Assembly (NCBI GenBank): GCA_000697055.1
Contig: JNDT01002371.1
Location: 186,001-250,000 of the forward strand
Direction: 5' to 3'
Source of the DNA: Saksenaea vasiformis B4078
Lineage: Eukaryota; Mucoromycota; Mucoromycetes; Mucorales; Saksenaeaceae
DNA length: 64,000 nucleotides
Shown here piece by piece: positions 1 to 14,242 of this stretch. The translations under genes were made by a program, and so were the position numbers. The first letter of the stretch is position 1. Every line of letters begins with the position of its first letter. The notes under the pieces were generated by a model. That model had not been told where the DNA came from. It saw nothing but the letters and a program-made list of their open reading frames with translations, and did no database searches.

Positions 1-1
1 A

Positions 2-2828
2 AGAGAGGACGCGAACTACTTCAATCAAAACACTCAGAGACATCATACCTTTTATATCGATGGTGCATCCAATTTCCGTCGAATCAAGAGCACCTCTATT
101 TATGGTGTAGCTCAGCCTACAGTAGATGGGTTGCGCAAGGTTATCCGCAGACTCATAGCAGATCGATCGCGCAATGACAGAATCTTGTGGATTAATCTGC
201 GTGAAGAGCCAATTATTTATATCAATGGAATCCCATACGTCCTACGTGATAGATATTTCACTCTACGCAATATCCGAGCTTACAAAGGTATTACTGGCAC
301 AAGACTAGAACAGCTGGAAAATCGCTTGAAGGAAGATGTGATACGTGAGGTCTTAAATTATGACGGAAGAATCTTGCTACATGGAGAAGACAAAGATGGA
401 AACGTGCAACCTGCATGGGAAGAAGTTGATGTGGAAGATATTTTGACTGTTCGCGAAGTTATGGAATCGCTAGCGGACGAAATCGCAGAAGGTGCCGATG
501 ACGATTATGCGAAGAAAGTGCTACTTGAATACCACCGAGTTCCTCTTACAGCCGAAAAAGCCCCTGAATGGCGTGACTTTGATGAGTTGCGAAGCCTGCT
601 TGCTCATGTGGAATTGTCGAAAACTTCTGTTGTGATGTAAGTCTCACCTAGACACTCTTGGAAAAAAAAATTCACATTTATTCGTTATCCAGGAACTGTC
701 AAATCGGACTTGGTCGATCGACGCTGGGTAAGTGTGTCATTGATTACCAGCTATCTTACTTATTTTATTTTTTAGGTACCGTTATCGCTACGTTATTGAT
801 CCGTTGGATGCGTCAATCCAGTACACCGGAGATGCTTCAATTGCCTACCAAGAGTCAAGCGGTTTGTCGCCAGTATCCTAACTACAATCTGATCAACAGT
901 CTGCTCCGCGTGATCAAAAATGGTTTGGAAAATAAACGAGTTGTGGATGATATAATTGACAAGTGCGGCGTTTACTTGAATTTGCGTGATATGATTGAAT
1001 CCGCTCACATCCAAGCCGAAAACGAGACAGATGAAAGCAAGAAGAAACGGCTGCTGAAACGTGGTGTGCTTGCACTGGAGCGCTATTTCGCCCTTATCTG
1101 CTTCCAAGCTTATCTGGACAACACATCACCCGAGACGTTAGATGAAACAGAGTCGTTTGAACACTGGATGAAACGTCATTTGGAAATGGGAACGATACTG
1201 CTTGAGTTACAAAAAGATCGTATGGAATTGATAATTCCTGTCGAGAAATCCGTCGGTGATGGTGTCGCGCTGTCAAGTGAAGTGATGCGCGTTGTGAGCG
1301 CAAGACACGGCCAAGTGCTTGCACAACAAACCATACTGAAGCATGACGCTTTCCCTGGTTGCCAGAAAATGAGTCTGAAAGAGAAAATAGAAGGCGCATA
1401 CAATTTCCGAAGAGTCGAGGTGAAGAATGTGAAAAGTGCCGTGAAATACGGAGGTTTGGCTGCCAGTGTCGGAGGTCTTGCTGCAGATATGGAACGCAGC
1501 GATGACGACATAGCAAACCCGCCATTTATTTGCGGATGTGCTATGCCATCCAAGGACGCAATCAAGGCTGTCCTGAAGGCGATGAGTGCTGGTCCTGGAG
1601 GGAAGCGCAGAGTTCTGTGGACATGTCTTCGCGAGGAACCAGTTCTCTATGTGAACAAACGTCCCTATGTTCTGCGCCTATTCCAAGATCCGCTTAAAAA
1701 TTTGGAAACGACCGGTATTGCAAGAGAACGCGTGGAAGGCATGGAACAACGCATGCGTCTCGATGTTCTCGAGGAGCTAAAGGAGTATGAGGGACGCTTA
1801 TTGTTACACGACGAAGAAGTGCTTGACAAAGGCGGATTTGCCCTTGTGGTAAGGAAAAAGGCAAAAATAAGAGGAGCCGTTTGCCTTGCTAACACAACTG
1901 AACAGCCTCTCTGGGAGACTGTACCTACAGAGCATGTCGAGACACCTGCTCAAGTGTTTGAATCGATACGCGATGAAGGATACCAAGTGGATTATCTGCG
2001 AATTCCTATGTAAGAAGCTGTGACATACATTCTCTGAACTAACAGCACTGTTATCTACTACGTAGTACCGATGAACAAGCACCAATTCCAGATGTGTTTG
2101 ATCAATTAATTCAGCGTGTGCTTGACGCAAATGCTGGTATCGATATCCTATTCAACTGTCAGATGGGGTAGGGTGTATCAATGTAAACTAGTCTGGGTCT
2201 AACATATTCGGTGTATAGTCGTGGTCGAACAACTACGGGTATGGTGACAGCATGTCTTATGTCCATGATCTTGCACAATGAAGCCGCAGTGGATATGACT
2301 GGGTCATTTATTGTTGATGGTGCAGATAGCTCTGCATTTCTGTATAGTGGTGAAGAAGATGAATCCCATGAAGAACGCGAACGTTACCAAAACGGCGAGT
2401 ATAAGATTATCTTGCAGCTTGTTAGTGTGTTGACATACGGAAAGCTGGCGAAGCGTCTGACAGATCAAGCCATCAATATGTGTGATCACATGCAAAACCT
2501 GCGTAAAGCTGTATACGATTACAAGCTAAGACTCGACGCAATTGAGGATCAAGGATCCAAGAAGTGGCATGCAACACATGAGGTGGCATTGAATTACCTC
2601 GTGCGCTACTTTTACCTCATTGTCTTTGCTAATTATTTACTGGAAGAAATGGGAAATACGTATCCTGACATCCAGAGCGATAACGGCTCAATCGTATCGG
2701 TCAGCGAGGGTGAAGAAGACATCATATGTGATGAAGAGGCTCGCAACATCACGACCTTTAAGGATTGGCTTCATGGACGACGAGAAATCACCAATATTAT
2801 CAAATTACAGTCCTTCGAGTTGTCATAA
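2..2828 (+). CDS. Paladin-like protein (repeated Cx5R phosphatase-like domains), 5' end outside window
   Basis: Homologue of animal paladin (PALD1), a protein with repeated tyrosine/inositol-phosphatase-like domains. The reading frame is open from base 2, so the start lies upstream. Exons read as 2-636, 693-727, 776-1848, 1906-2009, 2066-2167 and 2219-2828. Family landmarks are the YGVAQPTVDGLR segment near base 100, two REEP-(I/V)-x-Y-(I/V)-N-x-x-PYVLR blocks (about 200-245 and 1630-1675), two LLLH-(G/D)-E strands, and two Cx5R loops. The first loop (C-QIGLG-R) is on the 35-nt exon 693-727. The second (C-QMGRG-R followed by TTTG) is split by the 2168-2218 intron. An in-frame 57-nt segment, 1849-1905, begins GTAAGG and ends CTAAC...ACAG; I treat it as an intron because it interrupts the conserved LLLHDEEV...PLWETV region. 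The C-terminus ends with the usual repeat tail at a TAA. Whether both loops are catalytically active cannot be told from sequence. Confidence 0.85.
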
Positions 2829-5800
2829 AATAAAAGCTAGAGGCACAGCAAACTGTAAGACTGTAATTCCCTGTCGTCAAATGTAGTAAAAGCGTAGATA
2901 AACTCTGCAGACTGTTGCTAGTAGAACATCCGGAAGATTGTTAATTTCCATGACATTCACGGCGGCAGTTTGTTACAAGATGGGTGCATTTTTCTGAACC
3001 ATTGGTTGCATCGTGATTGTGCGTTTAGAATTGCTTAAGGACAAGTATGCCAACCACGGGTATAAATTCCTGTCCACTAATTATCCCATTTTTCAGGATT
3101 GATTGCTTCTCCTTTAGGTATCTCAAGAGCTTCCAAACTCGTGGAGGTACATGTTATAGTGGAACTTCTTCTGTGTTAGATACTGAGATATATCTCTGAA
3201 ACGAGTCTTGAATAAATACGAAAAGCGCGTACTTATGCATTACATTCATTTGTGTGCCTTAAATTTCCTTTGGGTGTCTGGTTAATTCTGAGGGATTCGG
3301 CTTTTTACTTGGCACATTCATGCGAGAATCGTTGAGACATATCCGTAAATATTCAAAGAACTCCTCTAATTCCTCTTGGGCTTTGTCCATCACATTGTGG
3401 GCTAATATAGGAAATTTTATCTGCTTAGGAACGTATCTGTATCGAATTTACCATGGGTTATTTAGATATGTGTAAGCTTCTCAAAGCGGCGAGGGCTTCA
3501 AATTTTTCACTGGCTGGAGGAACGCATGGCGCACATGGAACTAACGGCACTGCAGTTAGTTTGTGTATAGTATGGCATGCAAAATGAAGCAGGCTGAAGT
3601 ACAGCGAGCTCATCGCTGTTGCCATGAAGAACGAAATAGAAGCATCAAATGCTTTGCGCGTACTTCTATCGACTGGTGACCATGCCGCAGACTATTAGGC
3701 ACGGAACCATGCACTTGGGTGGCATGTCTCTGTCAATCCAGATGACAGGGTTGAGTTCTCAATTATTTAGATGCCACGTGTATATCCTCCAGAAACAATC
3801 ATCAAATGATACGTTTGGTCTAAATATATCACTCTTCCTAACAAGCTAATGCTTGCCGGCAGCATACAGTTGCCCAAATAGTTGCTACATCCGATTGAAA
3901 CGAATTTCTAATTTGTATATTTGGGAACAAGATTATCGGCGATGCTGCGGAATGCGGAAGGGCGGCCTGCAGAGGCAATATACCCGTGATCTGCATGATC
4001 AGGACGGGTGGGTTATATACGGAAACCAGTTAGATGCCCTGAAATAAGCTCAGAGCTAGGATTACCTAGGATGTCGATTCAGAGTAACGGTTGTGTCTAG
4101 CAGTATCCATGGCCAACTTTGTTACAGAAAGAAGGGATTGCAGCAATGTGGTGCACACATTTTCTATCGATACCCTTGGAGAATTTAAGGATGGACTCAC
4201 GAACCAATCTCTAAAGCATGACGGTAAACGACCCGTCAAAATCATTTCCTCATTGGCTCAACAGATGCCAAGTATGTTATTTATAGAGTTTCACTGTCAT
4301 GCTTGCTTGGATTATTTTGGGGTGTTCGTCCTTGTGCGGAAAACGCAGCGCACATTCTGGGAAGTTATTTTTTGCTCAGCATGAATTACAACTGGGTGTT
4401 TTCCAATCGCAACTATGCCCAAAATTACATTGATTCCCGGTCGCTGTTATGCAACTTAGCACAACAGACTAAGGACGCTTAGATCGTAAGGGCAGCGTTT
4501 GTATATGAGAAACTTTTATTTCTGAAGGCTTCGTCGGGTCGTATCATTTTCTCAGGTAAGACAAAAAACCAACTTTTTCTTGGTAATATCCAAGTTGTTA
4601 TCCTACAGATCATGGGATGTGACCAAGAGTCGTGATATTAATGACAAGATTATAAGGAATGTAGGCGGTAATCCACCAATTTTTGTCAATGTGAGCATCA
4701 TGGATCGTATACGGAGGCGGCTCTATTGGTGATCGGTCTCACCGGATGCTGTAAACTTTAGCGAAAGGGAAATTAGTAATGAACCCTAGCTTTCACATGC
4801 CTTATCGTCAAGTGCACCTCGGCTCGAATGAGCAAATATATAGTTTGCTGACGCAAAGGCGCAAGTTCCGATCAAGACTTTTTCGGCAGGTCCGATATTC
4901 AGCTATGTAAGTTGTTTGTGCTTGTACAATCGGGACAAGTAACAACGTTGTAAGAAGGCCTGATATCTTAACCCACGTGTCATGATCAAATTCATTCAAA
5001 CAAAGACAAAGTAGGATGTCGCACTTCTGCTTTTTTTTGGCGCGCTCCTTTTTCTGTTGTATCCTTGGTCATTTCTCGAGTAGTACTCTATGTATTCTCG
5101 CGTCTTCCTACGTCTCCGTTTATGATCTTTCCCTTCCTCTCAATTGGCTGAGATGCTGTGGTTTCGGTACTTTGAACTATTAAGACCAGACTGTATTATG
5201 TTGCTTCGGCTTTCAAACCAATCATTTTTTATCAATCTATTAGATCCACTAATGTATACTACTTATTACAGTGCTTTGCCAAAGGGTTTCGCGACTTTCT
5301 CTTTTTTTATTATTATAATTGGCTTCTGTTCCTTCAATTATGTCATGCCAACCTCTAACGACAAACAATGTGACACCGAAATTCTCACAGAAGGTCTCAT
5401 ATTTTGGCAAAAGCGACCTCCTTTTTCCTTGAAGTTAACATGAATTTCAAAAAGTGCGACATCTAACTCCGGAATGACTATATATTTGATATAAAGAACA
5501 ATTAGGATCTTCTGTTCAATTTATTACCTTGTCAGCTGCTGCGGAGGTAATCTGACTAAGCTGCCAATACATTACTAAGCCCGAGTCTCCGCAAAGTGGT
5601 CGGTCTTGACATTGCTTTTTGGAAACCGTTTGTATTGTTATAATCACAAAAATTTAAAATGTATTACCTAGCAGTGATAGCCAGTTTGTTAGGGGATCAA
5701 GCGCAGAAAACTGACCAGAATCACGTACTTAGCAGCACTATAGTTTGAGACACATCTGTTTTCCTTTTTTTTTTTTTGATTCCTGTGCTTGATATCCGGA

Positions 5801-6485
5801 GAGTCGCCGAAACTCCAAAAGGATGCTATCATGATAGGCGCCCAATCATTTGTTGACTTTTTTCTGACGTAGTGATCTCAGCGCAGCCCACGAAAATAGG
5901 AGTTTGCTTGTCACCTGTCCATACCAACATGAGCTCCTCACGCGTTGTTCTTGCAAGTATATGCCGCGGAGAACATAGGTCCACTTGAATGCTGCTGATC
6001 TAACGCAGCTTTATAGACACCGACATCTGAATCATCGACCAAATACTTGTATCCTAATCAATGGCATGGAATTAAGTCGGCCGTGAAGGCGGTTGAACTG
6101 GTAAACCAAAAACAAATATAGAGGAAAAATTTATGCCGAATAACCCGCTCTTCAGATCCCGGGACCAAGCCAGCGAAGATATTATGTCAAGGACGGTTCG
6201 GCTTTATTTGTCACGGTACTTAGCATCATACTGCTGAATACATTGCTATCACTTTTCCGAGCTTGAGCATGTCGGAAAGAAGTTTACCCATGTAATAAAA
6301 GGAATGTAGGAGAAGGGGGGAAAAGGCATCATCCCAAAGGGTTCTAAATGATGCCGATGGGCGCCGTTTCCCGCTAAAATAATTGATTTTGGGAGTTCCA
6401 GACTTTTTCGGGGTCGTTGCCATGGGCACAACGCATTGGTCCCACACTGCTGCCCAGATAAAATAACCAAATTCTAATCGCGACA
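2829..6485. other. 3.6 kb without an intact gene
   Basis: Only short open frames are seen (for example 3649-3849 and 4091-4384 on +). None has recognisable domains, splice-linked partners or a convincing start. Composition is AT-rich with homopolymers (T11 near 5767). Fragments around 3660-4380 look like interrupted coding sequence in shifting frames, compatible with an old decayed mobile element, but I cannot name it. Confidence 0.4.
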
Positions 6486-6650
6486 TTCCTCTCTTTCTTC
6501 TTCCTCCTTTTTTTCTTTTTTGCCAAACTGGATTATTTTACTTACGCTACCCGCCGGGCCTCTACTGGGTCTGCCCTTTCAGACGACAAGTCTACCTCTT
6601 CTACCCAGAGATACACAAATCAACAACGACGACGTACGTCGCTTTGTCGA
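6486..6650 (+). promoter_or_regulatory. CT-rich leader upstream of the response regulator
   Basis: A pyrimidine-rich tract (TCTTTCTTCTTCCTCC and following T runs, 6490-6525) lies just upstream of the response-regulator start, as is common for fungal promoters and 5' leaders. No TATA box or specific factor site can be assigned with confidence. Confidence 0.3.
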
Positions 6651-7368
6651 ATGCCTCTTCAGAAATACTCATTTGTTCTCGCCTCTTCGCCACTCGCCAA
6701 CGATAAGAATACTGTTCTGTCGTCACCAGCGCTGTTATCACCACCTTTGCTGTCACCACCTTTATTATCACCCCCTCCACCACTGGTTCGTAGTACATCG
6801 TCGTCCTCATCCTTATCCTCGTCTGGTGGCACCTCGATATTACCTTTACCACGTCGTACAAAACGCCCCCGTTCCGAGAGAATCTCGGTTCTTTTAGTGG
6901 ACGACAACATCATTAACCTCCAAGTTCTATCTCAAATCTTGAAAGTTCACATGTCAGACGTTGTCCAGCATATGGAACTCGTTCGAAGTGGTGTAAAAGC
7001 GCTCGATATTTTACGCACTCGGTGTTTCGACTTGATCTTGCTTGATATTGACATGCCAATTCTTAATGGTATTGATACCGCACGACATATCCGACATTCA
7101 AAAGAGTACGATATATTATTACACAACCGTACTATCCCTATTGTTGCGGTTACCACAAACGATTCGGCGGATTGGAAGAATATTTATGCAAGGGTTGGCA
7201 TGGTAAGTTGCAGACCATTGAAAAAAAAATCGACCCATTATACGACAAATAAACTTATGCAATGAACAGAACGGATGCATCAGCAAGCCTATTACCCCAA
7301 GTGCGCTAAGACAAACTCTGTCCCAGGTCCTGAATCATGGGTTCTGCCATGATTCGCTCAGTCCATGA
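6651..7368 (+). CDS. Response regulator with receiver (REC) domain
   Basis: Two exons, 6651-7202 and 7270-7368, give 216 residues. Residues 1-75 are low-complexity: a short LLSPP repeat (about 28-44) followed by a serine run and a basic PRRTKRPR patch. Residues 78-205 form a complete receiver domain with the acidic pair D84/D85 (LLVDDN), the phospho-acceptor D132 (LLDIDMP), the T/S region (VAVTTN) and the conserved lysine K190 (SKP). That lysine is on the second exon, so splicing is needed for a functional fold. There is no output domain, so it is a stand-alone REC protein as in phosphorelays acting downstream of hybrid histidine kinases. It does not match SKN7 because the HSF-type DNA-binding domain is missing. 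Assignment to the SSK1/MCS4 or SRR1 type is not possible from the sequence alone. Confidence 0.82.
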
Positions 7369-7918
7369 TGTGAAAACTTGCCATTTCTGTTTGCTGCACA
7401 GCTCGACTCCTGTTTGATTTCCCTCATATACTCGCCCCCCTCCCCTTTTTCCAATTCCCCCTTTATTTATAATTGCGCGCGCTTTTTGTAGTATACAGTC
7501 CTATTCCCCCTTTTTTTCTATGGCGGTTGATCCCTTATTGTAGATAATTCATTGACATACTCTTTATTAATGAAAAGTGCATCATTTTCTTGCGATTGTT
7601 TGTTGACAGAAATCGTCCAAACGGAGAACCAATTTTAAGGTTCCTGGTATCACTTGCAAAAACATTTCTAGTTATCCGCCTTGTTGTTGTAGCTACCTTT
7701 GTGGCATATTATGCAATGGCGCCCTGATTGAACCCATGATTTTTTATTTCAACACTGGTGAAAGGAAAAATAATTCTGTGTCTTTTTTGATACTACACCC
7801 TAATGAATAGCCGAACCCCTGACCTCTTCGTGCCGTTAGTAAGAAAAAAGTTTGACAACTAAAAAGCTAATAGAAAAGGAAGACACAAAGACAAATAAGA
7901 TAAGATCGTAGCTGCTTT
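7369..7918. other. Intergenic between convergent response regulator and ATG3 genes
   Basis: About 550 bases shared by two convergent 3' ends. It contains C- and T-rich tracts (7430-7520) and AT-rich sequence that could hold polyadenylation signals for both genes. I see no gene or repeat. Confidence 0.5.
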
Positions 7919-9323
7919 TTAAGCACTAATGGTATGATCATAATCAATAGTAGGAACGACCGAGCTCATGAATTTGAGGAAGATGATAAGGTACCTAAAA
8001 AAGTGGGTTCAGCCGATATCTCGCCTTTTTACTCCGAAACTTACTGATCAACTCGAATCCCAGCCTCACCAGCTGAGTTGGCGGATACACCCTCATCCAT
8101 GCGTTCAATGATCTTCTTCATTACTTCCGCGTGCTTACAGGGGTGGATGGATGCCAAGCTCATGGTCAGATGCGGATGTGTCTCAATCGTCACCGTTTTC
8201 TTCACGTAATCTTGCGCCACATCTTGAAAAACTTGGCTTGATGTAAGAGGCCGGCGTTCCTGTACACGATTCATTGTTCTTAGATCTGGACCGCACATGC
8301 TTTCTTACTCACTTCATCGTAACCGAAAAGCCACATTCTTGGTGTTTGATAGTACTTGTCATAAGTAATAAACACGTCGTAAGTCCGCACTTGTAAGATT
8401 TTGTCGCTGTGCAAGAGTGAAAGAAAGTTTAAAAATAACAGTACGTTTCATGGCGGTGGTTACATACTTTGTGTCTTGTGCGTCCTTCTTTGGTGCAGTT
8501 GCCTGGCCGTTGTCCGGTCAAATATTTTTCCACAGGTCACAGGGACTTACCGGATCATCTTCCTCTATCACTTGATCATCATCCTCAATATCAGGAATGT
8601 CTTTGATATCAGGTATTATATCCTCTGTCTCCTTGCCTAACTCTAATGATTCCAAATGCCGTCTTGCTTCTGCTTCATCTTCTTCTTCTTCATCCATAAT
8701 AGTATGTGCAATTTCATCCATGGAGGTTGCCACTGATCACCATAGTTCAGTTCATTCTCACTGATAAGTAGTTATCTTACCTCTTGAACTATGGGTATAC
8801 ATCCAGCCGTCTTCCTCGTTTTCATCATCTTTGTCTAGGCCAGCAGCATTCACAAGCTGAGTTTCGTCATTGTCGTCGGTGTACTCTATCTGACTTGCCC
8901 GACGAAGGCACGGCACTAAATCATCCGTGAATTAAGCGACCCCGCTCCATATGTTTTAAGCGGTTTACCGTTCCGGGTTACGAGAAATTGCTTGTCAGAC
9001 GGTAGATAGTCTCTTGTCTTTTCAGGAAGCCCGCTTTCCCTTTTGTATTTGTGATTGGATGAGAAACGTCTACAGGAAACTGAGTAAGCTAGTGTACTAA
9101 CCAGGACCACGTAGGACACTTGTAAACGAGGAATTCACCAGCTGCAACGAACTTTTTTAAATGTGATTAAACTAGGCTTGCTTCCTGAAAGATGCCAAAT
9201 TACCTCCTCAGGTGTCAGACATCCAGTTTCCTTAAATTTTGAATCCTTGAGTACAGGTGCAAGGTACTCTCGCATGGAATGGAAGGTAGAAAATATGTTG
9301 TTATACACATCTTGCACGGACAT
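7919..9323 (-). CDS. ATG3: Autophagy E2-like enzyme Atg3
   Basis: Atg3 is the E2-like enzyme that transfers Atg8 to phosphatidylethanolamine during autophagosome formation in the cytosol and on membranes. Nine exons on the minus strand (9323-9204, 9151-9102, 9039-8969, 8915-8781, 8732-8551, 8502-8468, 8406-8313, 8259-8045, 7994-7919) join in frame to 325 residues, close to the usual fungal length. Diagnostic segments in order: the N-terminal [14 protein letters not shown] amphipathic region, EEFVAAGE, the CPTWSW and [17 protein letters not shown] block, an acidic flexible insert (residues about 125-185), [19 protein letters not shown], then VKKTVTIE and the catalytic HPC motif with Cys270. 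The last exon encodes [19 protein letters not shown]. No lesion is seen; all catalytic-core motifs are present. Confidence 0.95.
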
Positions 9324-9389
9324 GATGCGTTATTGCAGGAAAAGAAACAGCTGGACACTGCGCGGCAACCCTTCCCCACTCAAAAATTA

Positions 9390-9970
9390 GCTTGCGTCAT
9401 TGATTTTTCGTCATTTGCACATTTTTGTATATCATTCTCTGTAAGTTCCGGAAAATGAAAGCATCTACGTAGGTATAGTAGTTCGGAGCACTGGATTATG
9501 CATGTCAGCAGAGTGTGCGTTTTATGGGCCCTTCAATATCGTCTTCGAGCTCCACCTCGTTCTTCTCGTTACCAGGGAAATATCGTCGGGTGACCTCGGA
9601 ATACATTACGCAGCATCCACTTCACTTTTGTACGACCGTTGTTTATTGAACGAACTTTTACGTTACTCTATGTAAACCTTGCGTCCATGAAGAGCCAATT
9701 TTGAGCTAAGCAAGGACTGAACTATATAGTTATTATTACATGAATTGGCCCCGCCGTGGGCACAGATCTATATGATTTGATGCCAAAGTCTATACTTCTC
9801 TGCGCAAAAGTCCAATGTTCCTCAGCGTAAGGTGAATGTGGTGTCAATATAAAAGTAAATACATAGATGATCAGACCCTTGTTCAAAAACCAGTAGTTTT
9901 CGTGTCATAGCGAAATCGGTTCAAAAAAAGCACTCGCGCGTCATAGAAGAGAGATATGTAGAAGTAGGAT
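9390..9970. other. Intergenic, containing a repeat copy
   Basis: Divergent space upstream of ATG3. It contains one degraded member of the dispersed repeat described separately (about 9640-9800). No gene is supported. Confidence 0.4.
9640..9800 (+). repeat. Dispersed repeat family R1, degraded copy 1
   Basis: Shares the order of short blocks with the copies at about 18.4, 35.8, 44.2 (inverted), 56.9 and 61.0 kb: a CTCTA..TAAA block, TTGCGTCCATGAAGAG, GAGCTAAG, and later a CCGTGGGCACA block. It is truncated and has no open frame. Confidence 0.55.
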
Positions 9971-10438
9971 ATGAACGAAAAATGCGTATCTAAAAAGGTA
10001 TACCAAAAAGAAGATCCATCAAAGACGGGCAATGTATCTTATGAGGAACTATTGGAAGAAGGTCTAATGCAGAGGGCCACATCAAATGAAGATGTAGGGA
10101 AACTGACACAGACAAGTTTATGTTCCAAATCGGAAAATGGTAAACATATATGCCGCCCTATTATTTTGACAGATTTTTCTGATAGAGAGCAAAGACATGT
10201 AGAGTTTGTCAAAATGCGCAGATATGCGAGATCTAAGCAAACCAGGAACATTCCGCAGACCTCGATTATCCTTCAACGCACCCCTTCAGCCACTGCTTCT
10301 GCCGACGCACATCTGGATTGTCTCCATCTCGCCTGCTATACCAATTCTAGGCCCTCCGGCGCATTCCCCATCAGTAAAAATAGAAGTGACGATCGATCAG
10401 GCATGCTAGAGTCTCATTATCGCAACAGCAACCAATAA
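9971..10438 (+). CDS. Hypothetical open reading frame, 155 residues
   Basis: ATG-started frame of 155 residues with no recognised domain. The first 100 residues are Lys/Glu-rich; the last 55 are Ser/Ala/Pro-containing without hydrophobic segments. Another frame overlaps the 3' half (10206-10409) and is also open, which weakens the case. No splice-linked partner exons were found. It may be a chance frame or one exon of an unrecognised gene. Confidence 0.25.
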   Translation: MNEKCVSKKVYQKEDPSKTGNVSYEELLEEGLMQRATSNEDVGKLTQTSLCSKSENGKHICRPIILTDFSDREQRHVEFVKMRRYARSKQTRNIPQTSIILQRTPSATASADAHLDCLHLACYTNSRPSGAFPISKNRSDDRSGMLESHYRNSNQ

Positions 10439-11199
10439 GCCTTATTGTATTAAGCGTAAACGTCATAAACGCTTCTTTCAGTAATAACATGTAAAAGACA
10501 TTTTCTCCTGATGGGAACACATCTCTTATATATTTTTAATCAATCAATTGTAAGGGGCTTCTGTTTGTTCGTAATGAAAATATAATTTTACGCATTTGAT
10601 GGAAGGGAAGTTTGTACGCGTCCAAGTTCACTTACCAACAGGTAGAAGATGGATCGCCATTTGCAATCGTCTGGGCCGTATCGGTACGCATGATGCGTTA
10701 TTGTGTATTCGCAACACGATGCTCGGATACCTAGTGTTTACACTTCTAACATGTATAGAATGGTAGCCGACAATTATCCTTTGGCAGCTCAATGCCTTTT
10801 ATTCTTTCGGTTCCATACCGAAAAAGACAATAATCATATTGATGTAATGCTTAACGCAGATTGCAATAACTACTAATCTTGGCTATCCGATTATCTGTCG
10901 CCTGCTGCCCATAATTCATCAACGAAATAGAAAAGTCAATTATAGGGCACAATAGAAACTCTTTCGAATTTTCTCATAAAAACAAAGACGGAAAAATTAG
11001 GCAATGTGCTGGAACAAAGCTATGCAGTTTTCCCGATCGCGTGATCCTACTCGCTGGCGGATGGTCTGTGTCCCTCTGCTGTCCCCAGCTTTGCAAATCC
11101 CCGCCCAAAAATTCCCAATAGATCTTATGTGTGACGTTTCTCGCACAATGTCTATAAGGAGGATTTTCCTCACTGTTCCTTTTTTCCTGAAACTTCATC
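10439..11199. other. Intergenic, upstream of phosphoglucomutase
   Basis: AT-rich spacer of about 760 bases with no gene or repeat recognised. The last 100 bases before the phosphoglucomutase ATG contain a CCTCACTGTTCCTTTTTTCC pyrimidine tract, as expected of a fungal promoter-proximal region. Confidence 0.45.
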
Positions 11200-13131
<1,932 letters not shown>

Positions 13132-14242
13132 AGTCATCCATTTCGCATTGCTGTTTATTGGATATTTACGATACCGTAAATAAATTTTTCATTGATCAAA
13201 GACACAAGCTTGCAGTTAGAAAAGAGGATTCAGATTTGCATCGTAAAATATCGATTCTCAAGGACTTGGGCGATGCTCGATGTGTATCTATTCCAGTCGC
13301 ATAGACGTAGCGGTAGGTGTTTCTGATATCACGAAAGACATGTCTGCTATGTGCCAAGAATGCGTCTGTGGGTCTTATGGTATATCTATGATGCGTGGGC
13401 CGTACTGTGAAGGAAAAGAAAAAGAACTCGGGGTCCAGCGTTGACTAGCTTTGAAAATAATGCACTGTCTAGTTGCACAATAAGAAAGGGTAAGCTAGAT
13501 CTGGATGAATGAAGACATGCGCGTATCTCTACATGGATTCCCCACGATCAAAACGATCCGGAACAGAGACATTCGAGGCATGTGGACAACAGAGCGCATG
13601 CATTAAAACAAGTCGTCTACTAAGGATGCATGGCAAATAGAGTCAGAAAAAAGGGAGATATATGTCTCTTCTTGATCGCAGAAGTTCATATGTAACGAAA
13701 GCGATACTACACGCAGAAGCACCATTATATCGCAACATTCTGCATCTTCTTGATAGACTTTTGGCGATCTCAGTGTCAACATTAATCAAGATCCTGCTGT
13801 AAATGTGCACGTTCTGGTTACCGCGCCTTTTAGATCAATTACACAAGAGTTCATCTTGGAGTAACGCAGGCAGAACTTCAAGACGCTTTTAAACAAAGCG
13901 ACCTCCCTCCACCCAATATCGACCTGACGCGTTTTCTGACCAAGCGAAGCTGTAATCCCATAACCCCATAACCCATTGTAATAAAAGCCACCGTTCCCTT
14001 AAAACCTTTTCATACGAAATCCGTCTTTCCATCACAAAGATTTGTCCTAGCCAAAATTGATACGCGCTGCAAGTAATTGTAAATGCTTATTGTATGTTGT
14101 TATGCATTATATCAATGTTTATTGAACTGTCAGATCTTTTAGGACGCAACATTCAACAAAAATCCCACTGCTGCGCACTTAAGCCTCCTGTTCCTAAAAA
14201 ACGCGTCGCGTCAAGTTCCCATTCGCACACTCTACTTCAAAT
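13132..14242. other. 1.1 kb intergenic
   Basis: Space between the 3' ends of two convergent genes. No coding sequence, RNA gene or repeat recognised. A short TAATCCCATAACCCCATAAC direct repeat lies near 13953. Confidence 0.4.

Noticed and set aside
1094..1565. Minus-strand frames of 129-143 residues
   Set aside because: They are antisense shadows of the paladin-like exon, which has clear family motifs on the plus strand.
7430..7520. Possible promoter elements in C/T tracts
   Set aside because: They lie between two convergent 3' ends, where no promoter is needed for either gene.
10206..10409. Pro-rich 67-residue frame overlapping the 9971-10438 frame
   Set aside because: No start context, no homology recognised and it conflicts with the longer frame; neither could be confirmed.
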